NCBI RefSeq assembly: GCF_003182195.1
Contig: NZ_QGTM01000006.1
Coordinates: forward strand, 62,001-126,000
Direction: 5' to 3'
Length of the DNA: 64,000 bases
Source of the DNA: Halomonas sp. A11-A
GTDB lineage: Bacteria; Pseudomonadota; Gammaproteobacteria; Pseudomonadales; Halomonadaceae
The notes beneath the pieces are model-generated. The model saw nothing but the letters and a program-made list of their open reading frames with translations. It did not search any database and had not been told where the DNA came from. Numbering within the stretch: the first letter of the stretch is position 1; the number at the start of each line of letters is the position of its first letter. Positions 57,887 through 64,000 of this stretch are shown here, piece by piece. Both the position numbers and the translations under genes were made by a program.

Positions 57887-58345
57887 TCAGGTGTCGCCGG
57901 CGTGGCGAGTGCGGGCCAGTCGGCCATTGACCAGTTCATCGCTTGTGCGCTGCTCCTGGCGTGCCTCCTGGCGGCGCTGATGGCCTTCGCGGCGCGAGGC
58001 CAGGGTGTCGTAGGACGAGAGCTTGCGCTGCTCCTGCTGCCACTGGGCCTGGCGCTGGCCGACGCGCTGCTGCTGGGCCGCCAGGGCCTCCCGGGCGCGC
58101 GCCAGGGCGGCATCCAGGGAATCGAGAAACTGCTGGTAGTTGCGCATGGTGGCGGGATCGATGCCGTCCCGCATCGCCTGCTGCAGGCGCTGGGCATACT
58201 CCAGGCGGTATTGCTGCAGCGACTCGAGCTGGCCACTTACCTGGTGCTCGTTCTGGCGCTCGCTGGCCAGCGCCTGGCCGGCCTGGTCACGAGAGCCGCG
58301 GGCCAGCTCGATCAGGGTATTCAGCGGTGAGGCAGAGTGGCTCAT
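57887..58345 (-). CDS. fliJ: FliJ, export ATPase-associated chaperone
   Basis: A 152-residue coiled-coil protein that inserts into the FliI hexamer and couples the ATPase to FlhA. The whole sequence is helical and Gln/Arg/Glu-rich (LNTLIELARGSRDQAGQAL, YRLEYAQRLQQAM). The ATG has GAGGAA seven bases upstream; an in-frame GTG 39 bases earlier overlaps the fliI stop but lacks family similarity. Position between fliI and fliK supports the call. Confidence 0.88.
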   Translation of the reverse strand: MSHSASPLNTLIELARGSRDQAGQALASERQNEHQVSGQLESLQQYRLEYAQRLQQAMRDGIDPATMRNYQQFLDSLDAALARAREALAAQQQRVGQRQAQWQQEQRKLSSYDTLASRREGHQRRQEARQEQRTSDELVNGRLARTRHAGDT

Positions 58346-58380
58346 GGCGGTGTTCCTCGCATCGTTCCTTGCCGGATGGC

Positions 58381-59769
58381 TCACGCGGCGCCGACGGCCC
58401 GGGCCAGCCCCTCGAGGGAGGCGTCGGCCGGGGCCTGCTCATCGATATGCTGCTGGAGAAATGCCTCCAGGGCGGGGTAGCGCTGTACCGCTTCGTCCAG
58501 CTGGGGGTCGTGCCCCGGGCTGTAGGCCCCGACGCTGATCAGGTCGCGGTTGCGTTGATAACGGGAAAACAGGCGTTTGAACGATTGTGCCATCTGCGCC
58601 TGCTCCGGCCGGATGAGCTGGGTCATGGCCCGGCTGATGGAGGCCTCGATATCGATGGCGGGGTAGTGGCCCGCCTCGGCCAGGGCCCGCGACAGCACCA
58701 CATGGCCGTCCAGGATCGCTCGCGCCGAGTCGGCGATGGGGTCCTGCTGATCATCGCCTTCCGTCAGTACAGTGTAGAAGGCGGTGATGGAACCGCCACC
58801 GCGCTCGGCGTTGCCGGCGCGCTCCACCAGGCTCGGCAGTTTGGCAAATACCGAGGGCGGATAGCCCTTGGTGGCCGGGGGCTCGCCGATGGCTAGCGCG
58901 ATCTCGCGCTGAGCCATGGCGTAGCGCGTCAGCGAATCCATGATCAGCAGCACGTCGCGCCCCTCGTCGCGGAACCCCTCTGCGAGACGGGTCGCGTACG
59001 AGGCCCCCTGCAGACGCTGCAGCGGCGAGGTGTCGGCGGGGGCCGCCACCACCACGGCACGGCGCCGGCCCTCGGGCCCGAGGATGTTGTCGATGAAGTC
59101 CTGCACCTCGCGGCCCCGCTCCCCGATCAGCCCCACCACGATGACGTCGGCCTGGGTGAAGCGCGCCATCATGCCGAGCAGCACCGACTTGCCCACGCCG
59201 GAGCCGGCGAAGAGCCCCATGCGCTGGCCACGGCCCACGCTGAGCAGGGCGTTGATGGCGCGGATGCCGACGTCGATCTGGGTGTCGATGGGCGCCCGGG
59301 CGAGGGGGTTGAGCGGCGGGGTCTGCAGGGTCGCCTGCCGGGCGTCATCCAGCGGGCCGAGGCCGTCCAGGGGCTCGCCGTTGCCGTCAATGACCCGCCC
59401 CAGCAGCGATTCGCCGAGCGGGAAGCGCCGCGCGCCGTTGCCGCCGCTGCCGAGCGGGAACACGCGGGCGCCGGGCAGCAGGCCGGTGACCTCGGTCAGC
59501 GGCATCAGGAACAGCTTCTCACCGGCGAATCCCACCACCTGGGCCTCGGCGAAGCTCGGCGGCTCGTGGCTGTAGGGGGCCGGCAGCTCGATGCGACAGG
59601 CGCTGCCCAATGGGGCCTGCATGCCTATCGCCTCGATCACCATGCCGGTGGCGCGCACCACCCGCCCGCTGGCGCGGAAGGACGGCGCCTTCTCGACACG
59701 CGCTCGCACCTTGCGCAGCGACTGCTGCCAATGCTGGTGGTAGGGGTTCGGCAGGTCGGCCGCGCTCAT
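58381..59769 (-). CDS. fliI: FliI, flagellar export ATPase
   Basis: A 462-residue F1-beta-like ATPase energising flagellar export. Walker A is [17 protein letters not shown], Walker B lies in [20 protein letters not shown], and [20 protein letters not shown] is the family signature. The start ATG overlaps the fliH stop by 4 bases; the longer upstream frame is the fliH region in another frame and was rejected. Length equals E. coli FliI. Confidence 0.97.
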   Translation of the reverse strand: MSAADLPNPYHQHWQQSLRKVRARVEKAPSFRASGRVVRATGMVIEAIGMQAPLGSACRIELPAPYSHEPPSFAEAQVVGFAGEKLFLMPLTEVTGLLPGARVFPLGSGGNGARRFPLGESLLGRVIDGNGEPLDGLGPLDDARQATLQTPPLNPLARAPIDTQIDVGIRAINALLSVGRGQRMGLFAGSGVGKSVLLGMMARFTQADVIVVGLIGERGREVQDFIDNILGPEGRRRAVVVAAPADTSPLQRLQGASYATRLAEGFRDEGRDVLLIMDSLTRYAMAQREIALAIGEPPATKGYPPSVFAKLPSLVERAGNAERGGGSITAFYTVLTEGDDQQDPIADSARAILDGHVVLSRALAEAGHYPAIDIEASISRAMTQLIRPEQAQMAQSFKRLFSRYQRNRDLISVGAYSPGHDPQLDEAVQRYPALEAFLQQHIDEQAPADASLEGLARAVGAA

Positions 59770-60551
59770 GGTGCGCCTTCCTCGCGGGGCGGAGGGGCGG
59801 CGCGCCGGCGCACCTGGCGCTTCACCGCAGCCCAGCGGCTCTCCCAGGTGGCATCGAGCTCGCCGCTGGCACTGGTCACCCGACAGCCGCCGCGGGTGAC
59901 CTGGTCGTCGGGCTGCAGGACCCAGCCGGCGGCGGCGAGCTCCTGGCCGAGGTACTCCTCGACCAGAGCGTGATCGCGGGGATGCAGCCACAGGCGTGGC
60001 TTGCCGCTCATGCCCGGCTCGGTGTGCAGCAGGCCGCGCACGATCTCCAGTACCTGCTTGGGGCGCGCCTTGAGCGCCTCGCCGGCCAGCTGGCGGCCTG
60101 TGGCCAGGGCCAGCTCCACCAGCTCCTCGGCCAGCACCTCGTCCAGCTCATGCAGGGCCTCTCCGAAGGACGCCGCCAGGGGCAGCAGTGGCGTCAGGGT
60201 CTCGCGAAGCTGCCGCTCGAGCTCCTCCCGGGCCTGGGCGCGCCCCTGTTCGAGGCCCTCGGCGAGCCCCGCCTGGAAGCCCTCGGCCTGTCCGACCTGG
60301 TAGCCTTCCCGATGCCCCTCCTGGCGGGCCTCTTCCCTGGCGCTGTCCTGCAGCGCGCGCAGCTCGGCCTGGCGCTGGAAGGCCGCCTTGCGCCGGGCGG
60401 TCTCCTCGGGGGAGGGCGGGGTGCTGCCGGCGGCGCGCCGCGCCTGGGGCAGCTCGCCCATCTCCCAGCGCTGCCAGGGCACCTCGCCCTCGCGCCCGGG
60501 TAGCGGATGCCCCGGGCGCGGCTCAGACTCCGGACCGAGCCGCTTAGACAT
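59766..60551 (-). CDS. fliH: FliH, negative regulator of the export ATPase
   Basis: A 261-residue stator-like protein that holds FliI and docks it at the C-ring. Near the N-terminus [11 protein letters not shown] carries the two conserved Trp residues that bind FliN and FlhA. Residues about 75-105 are a run of GXXXG units ([26 protein letters not shown]), a known FliH helix feature. The N-terminal Trp motif is preceded by about 25 extra residues compared with E. coli. It overlaps fliG by 8 bases and fliI by 4. Confidence 0.94.
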   Translation of the reverse strand: MSKRLGPESEPRPGHPLPGREGEVPWQRWEMGELPQARRAAGSTPPSPEETARRKAAFQRQAELRALQDSAREEARQEGHREGYQVGQAEGFQAGLAEGLEQGRAQAREELERQLRETLTPLLPLAASFGEALHELDEVLAEELVELALATGRQLAGEALKARPKQVLEIVRGLLHTEPGMSGKPRLWLHPRDHALVEEYLGQELAAAGWVLQPDDQVTRGGCRVTSASGELDATWESRWAAVKRQVRRRAAPPPREEGAP

Positions 60552-61548
60552 AGGTGTCGTCTCCGCCGCTCAGCACGATCTCCCCGCTGTCGGCCAGGCG
60601 GCGCACGATCTGAAGGATCGCCTTCTGCTCGGCCTCCACCTGGGAGATGCGGATCGGGCCGCGGGCCTCCATGTCCTCGCGCACCAGGTCGGCGGCGCGT
60701 TGGGACATGTTGCGCAGGAAGCGGTCCGTGAGCGCCTCGGGGGCGCCCTTGAGGGCCACCACCAGGGAGTTGGTGTCGATCTCCTTGAGCACCAGCTGGA
60801 TGCTGCGGTCGTCGAGATCCATGAGGTTCTCGAACAGGAACATCTCGTCGATGATCTTCTGGGCCAGGTCCTCGCTGTGAGCGCGCACCGTCTCGATGAC
60901 GGCCTCCTCCTGGCTGGAGTTCATCAGGTTGAGGATCTCGGCGGCGGTTCTCACGCCGCCCATCTTGCTGCGCTTGAGGTTCTGGCCGTCGAGCATGCCG
61001 GAGAGCACCTCGGTGAGCTCCTGCAGGGCGGCCGGCTGCACGCCGCTGAAGGTGGCGATACGCAGCACCACGTCGTTGCGCAGCTTGTCGTCGAACAGCT
61101 CCAGCACGTCGGCGGCCTGGTGGCGCTCCAGATGGATCAGCACCGTGGCGATGATCTGCGGATGCTCGTCGCGGATCAGCTCGGCCACCATGGAGGCCTC
61201 CATGAGATTCAGGGCGTCGATGCCCGAGCTGGCACCGGAGCTTTCCAGCACGTCCTCGATCAGACTGGAGGCGCGCTCGCTGCCCAGCGCCTTGGTCAGC
61301 ACCGAGCGGATATGGTCGCTGGAGTTCAGGTTCAGCGCGATGAACTCCTCGGTCTCGGCGTGGAAGTCGGCCAGTACCTGGCGCATCTCGTCATGGGAGA
61401 CCTGGTCGAGGCGGGCCATCTCGGCGCTGATCAGTTGGATCTCCTTGGCCGAGAGGTACTTGAACACCTCGGCCGCGTTGTCCTCGTCGAGGGCCAGCAG
61501 CAGGATGGCGCTGCGCCGGGCGCCGCTTATGTTCTGTGGCTTGTTCAT
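60544..61548 (-). CDS. fliG: FliG, rotor and switch protein
   Basis: A 334-residue torque-generating rotor protein. Domains in order: FliF-binding N-terminus ([20 protein letters not shown]), FliM-binding middle with [13 protein letters not shown], and the charged C-terminal helix facing the stator ([20 protein letters not shown]). All are intact and the length matches E. coli (331). It overlaps fliF and fliH. Confidence 0.97.
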   Translation of the reverse strand: MNKPQNISGARRSAILLLALDEDNAAEVFKYLSAKEIQLISAEMARLDQVSHDEMRQVLADFHAETEEFIALNLNSSDHIRSVLTKALGSERASSLIEDVLESSGASSGIDALNLMEASMVAELIRDEHPQIIATVLIHLERHQAADVLELFDDKLRNDVVLRIATFSGVQPAALQELTEVLSGMLDGQNLKRSKMGGVRTAAEILNLMNSSQEEAVIETVRAHSEDLAQKIIDEMFLFENLMDLDDRSIQLVLKEIDTNSLVVALKGAPEALTDRFLRNMSQRAADLVREDMEARGPIRISQVEAEQKAILQIVRRLADSGEIVLSGGDDTYV

Positions 61549-63287
61549 TCCTTGTTCATCCAGCTGCGCACGATCATCGCCACCATGCGGGGGTCCTCCT
61601 GGGCCATCTCGCGCAGGTCGCTGAGGTTCTGCTCGTACACCGAGGCCTTGCGGCGGCGCTTGCGCGGCGGTTCGTAGGTGTCGTCGGCCTCGTGGTCGGC
61701 TGCCGATGCTGCCGATGCTCCCTCATCGTCACCGTCACCGTCGCCGACCCGTACCTGGAGAGCGGCGCCGGGGGCTGCAACGGCCACCGGGGGCTTGTGG
61801 CGCTTGATCAGCGGGCGCAGGATCAGCAGGTAGAGCAGCAGGGCGGCCAGGGCCACCAGCAAATAGCGGCCGATGGAGAGCGCCAGCGCCTGGATCTCGG
61901 GAGACTGCCACCACTCCAGCTGGTGCTGCTCTTCGGTGGCCAGCGAGAAGCGGCTGTTGACCACCTCGATCTCGTCGCCGCGGGCGACCGAGAAGCCCAT
62001 GGCCTGGCGCACCAGGCGCTCGATCTGGGACATCTCGAGCTCGGTGAGCGGCACGCGCACGCGCTCGCCCTCCTCGTTGATATCGTCGCGGTAGTTGACC
62101 ACCACTGCCGCCGTCAGGCGCTCCACCTGACCCAGGCGGTGCTGGACGTGGGAAACGCTGCGATCGACCTCGTAGTTGACGACCTCGTCCTGGCGCAGGG
62201 TGTTGATGGCCTGAAGGGCGGCCTGCTGGGCCTCGGCGTCGACGCCTTCCTCGCCCTCGGCAAGCTCGATGGGGGAGGGCGCGGTGCCCGGCGGCGTGTT
62301 GCTCAGCGCCCCGGGGATGCCCTGGGCCAGCCCCTCGTCGCCGTTGTAGGAGACGCTGCCCTGGCGGCTGCGCACCGCCGCCTCGTTGGGCGGCTGGTTG
62401 GGGCCGTAACGCTCGGCGGTCTCCTCGCGTCGAGAGAAATCGATCTGGGCCGCCACCTGGGCGCGCACGTTGCCCTGGCCCAGCAGCGGCACCAGGATGT
62501 TCTCGATGCGGCGCTGGAAGGAGCGTTCCACCTCGTCGATATAGTCGAGCTGGGAGCCGTCCAGGTCGTGGCGGCCGGCGGCCTGGGTCGAGAGCAGGCG
62601 CCCGCTCTGGTCCACCACGGTGACGTCTTCGGCGGAGAGCTCCGGCACGCTGCTGGCCACCATGTGCACGATGGCGCTCACCTGGCCATCGCTGAGCAGG
62701 CGGCCGGGGTGCAGGGTGAGGATGACCGAGGCCTTGGCCGGCTCGCGGTCGCGAACGAAGACCGACTGGCGCGCCAGCGCCAGATGCACGCGGGCGCGTT
62801 CCACCGGGCCCAGCGACTCCATGGAGCGCGCCAGTTCGCCCTCCAGGCCGCGCTGGAAGTTGACCTGCTCGGCGAACTGGCTGATGCCGAAGGCCTGGTC
62901 ATCGAGCAGCTCGAAGCCGACGTTGCCGCCCCGGGGCAGGCCCTGTTCGGCCAGCTGCAGGCGCAGGCCGAACACCTGGTCGGTCGGCACCAGCAGGGCC
63001 TGGCCGCCCTGGCTGAAGCGGTAGGGCACGCCACGGCTTTCCAGCTCGCTGACGATGCGGCCGCCATCGGCGTCGGAGAGATTGCTGTAGAGCACGCGAT
63101 AGTCGGGCGCACGCGCCCACATCAGCAGCGCCACGATGATGGCCACGCAGGCGGCGCCGGCGACCATCAGCAGGATCAGCGGATTGCCGCGCAGCTGCTG
63201 CAGCATGCGTTCGACGCCGCTTGAGGGCTTGGCCCCCTGGCGAGAGGAACTGTCCTGGGTGCCGGTGGCCTGGGCGCCATTACTCAT
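61545..63287 (-). CDS. fliF: FliF, MS-ring protein
   Basis: A 580-residue inner-membrane ring protein that nucleates the basal body and export apparatus. Two transmembrane helices (about 35-57 and 460-482) flank the periplasmic ring-building motifs ([36 protein letters not shown]) and the conserved [10 protein letters not shown]. The cytoplasmic C-terminus, [20 protein letters not shown] ending in WMNKE, is the FliG-binding peptide. It is the first gene of fliFGHIJK and diverges from fliE. Confidence 0.97.
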   Translation of the reverse strand: MSNGAQATGTQDSSSRQGAKPSSGVERMLQQLRGNPLILLMVAGAACVAIIVALLMWARAPDYRVLYSNLSDADGGRIVSELESRGVPYRFSQGGQALLVPTDQVFGLRLQLAEQGLPRGGNVGFELLDDQAFGISQFAEQVNFQRGLEGELARSMESLGPVERARVHLALARQSVFVRDREPAKASVILTLHPGRLLSDGQVSAIVHMVASSVPELSAEDVTVVDQSGRLLSTQAAGRHDLDGSQLDYIDEVERSFQRRIENILVPLLGQGNVRAQVAAQIDFSRREETAERYGPNQPPNEAAVRSRQGSVSYNGDEGLAQGIPGALSNTPPGTAPSPIELAEGEEGVDAEAQQAALQAINTLRQDEVVNYEVDRSVSHVQHRLGQVERLTAAVVVNYRDDINEEGERVRVPLTELEMSQIERLVRQAMGFSVARGDEIEVVNSRFSLATEEQHQLEWWQSPEIQALALSIGRYLLVALAALLLYLLILRPLIKRHKPPVAVAAPGAALQVRVGDGDGDDEGASAASAADHEADDTYEPPRKRRRKASVYEQNLSDLREMAQEDPRMVAMIVRSWMNKE

Positions 63288-63355
63288 TCATGCCACCCCG
63301 AGGGTCGGCATGAGCAATGACGATGGCCACTGTCATGGAAGAAAAAGGCATTATC

Positions 63356-63412
63356 GGCGTCCATGGCTCGCGATTGGCTGCCCTGGCGGCAGTCGGAACT
63401 GTGATGGACGCC
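63356..63412. repeat. Inverted repeat in the fliF-fliE gap
   Basis: GGCGTCCAT (63356-63364) and ATGGACGCC (63404-63412) form a perfect 9-bp inverted repeat 39 bases apart, each flanked by CATTAT nearby. The 269-base divergent gap must contain the fliF and fliE promoters. The arms are candidates for a shared regulator site. A smaller CATCGG/CCGATG hairpin lies at about 63463-63482. Confidence 0.45.
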
Positions 63413-63556
63413 ATTATCCTTGTCGCCGTCGACCCCTAATCCGGAATAAGCCCCCCTTTTCATCGGCATTTGCCCCGATGGCGGCGAGCCACCCGGTGCT
63501 AGCCTTGTCAGCCATCGACTACCGTCAACCAGAACAGCAGCAGGCGAGGCGTTTTC

Positions 63557-63886
63557 ATGAGTTCACCGGCTATTCAGTCCGCCCTGACCCAGATGCAGAG
63601 CCTGGCGACCCAGGCCGCCGGCCAGTCGGCCAAGGGACAGCAGGTCTCCACTCAGGTGGGGGCGGGGGGCTTTGCCGGGGAGCTGCAGGCGTCGATCCAG
63701 CGCATCAACCGCCTGCAGCAGGTTTCCGCGGCCAAGGCGCAGGCCTTCCAGGCCGGCGACCCCAGCGTGGAACTCAACGACCTGATGGTGGACATGCAGA
63801 AGGCCAGCGTGGCCTTCCAGATGGGCACTCAGGTGCGCAATCGCCTGGTGACGGCCTACAAGGACGTGATGAACATGCAGGTGTGA
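63557..63886 (+). CDS. fliE: FliE, MS-ring to rod adaptor
   Basis: A 109-residue adaptor joining FliF to the proximal rod. The conserved C-terminal half is evident (FQAGDPSVELNDLMVDMQKA, then SVAFQMGTQVRNRLVTAYKD and VMNMQV). The N-terminus is variable as usual. It is monocistronic and diverges from fliF, as in enterics. No terminator was seen in the 67 bases before the next, convergent gene. Confidence 0.95.
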   Translation: MSSPAIQSALTQMQSLATQAAGQSAKGQQVSTQVGAGGFAGELQASIQRINRLQQVSAAKAQAFQAGDPSVELNDLMVDMQKASVAFQMGTQVRNRLVTAYKDVMNMQV

Positions 63887-63953
63887 TATTGCCTGCTGCG
63901 CTCGATATCCCGTCCGCCGGCGGTACTCAAGATCCTCATTGAGCAAACACCCG

Positions 63954-64000
63954 CTAGGCTTCCAGGCTGAGCAGCCGCCCCTGCACCTCGCCGAGGCGCT
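63954..64000 (-). CDS. C-terminal end of an unidentified leftward gene, possibly fliT
   Basis: The last 47 bases read on the minus strand as RLGEVQGRLLSLEA followed by a TAG stop, a plausible coding end that runs off the window. In enterics the gene convergent with fliE beyond the gap belongs to the fliDST group, so fliT is the positional guess. Fourteen residues are too few to identify a family. Confidence 0.35.
   Translation of the reverse strand, partial: RLGEVQGRLLSLEA

Noticed and set aside
63288..63340. Sigma-54-like TGGCCATCGTCATTGCT ahead of fliF
   Set aside because: The GG-GC spacing is one base too long, and no sigma-54 activator gene lies in the window. Not strong enough to list.

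Overview
The window is a GC-rich gammaproteobacterial chromosome segment, most likely from Halomonas or a close relative. This rests on coding density and base composition, on housekeeping neighbourhoods that I recall being shared with Pseudomonas (hslR-hslO-pckA, tex-gshA, HAD phosphatase/rppH-ptsP, lgt-thyA-folA), and on an enteric-style flagellar layout (flgN-flgM-flgA facing flgB-flgL, fliE facing fliF-fliK, then fliL-fliR). The genus is an inference. No rRNA, tRNA, CRISPR array, prophage or intact insertion sequence was seen.

Bases 1-34 kb are mainly housekeeping. They hold the end of pgpA, a DUF945 protein, a Lon-family protease behind a sigma-32-type promoter, a HepT/MntA toxin-antitoxin pair, ilvD, nudE facing yrfG-hslR-hslO, pckA with a HexR-like operator, tex, gshA-dsbB, rsd, a two-gene RND efflux operon, mdh, a HAD phosphatase facing rppH-ptsP, an NRDE protein, a membrane-anchored receiver protein with a broken histidine-kinase core, lgt, a second MNT/HEPN pair, thyA-folA, a FinO/ProQ-domain protein with two REP-like elements inside its coding sequence, and a general porin.

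Bases 34-39 kb are a cyclic-di-GMP block: one apparently active membrane diguanylate cyclase, a decayed stretch (a TctA-like fragment and an HDOD-GGDEF gene with its middle deleted), and a PAS-GGDEF-EAL protein whose catalytic motifs are degenerate in both enzymatic domains.

Bases 39-64 kb are flagellar. flgA and flgMN run left and flgBCDEFGHIJKL runs right; fliR-fliL and fliK-fliF run left, fliE runs right, and the last 47 bases hold the end of a leftward gene that may be fliT. Sigma-28-type promoters lie before flgM and before flgK, matching the usual late-gene control in which FlgM holds FliA until the hook is finished. An intrinsic terminator separates fliFGHIJK from fliLMNOPQR.

The least explained signal is a set of heptanucleotide arrays at gene edges. 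After hslR, mdh, the HAD phosphatase gene, lgt and flgF, 7-bp units start in phase right after the stop codon, and a sixth array covers the start of nudE. The unit differs between sites but the period and placement do not. Other unusual points are three tandem copies of a conserved Trp peptide in the FliN N-terminus, a coiled-coil insertion in the hook protein FlgE, and REP elements translated inside the FinO/ProQ-domain gene.
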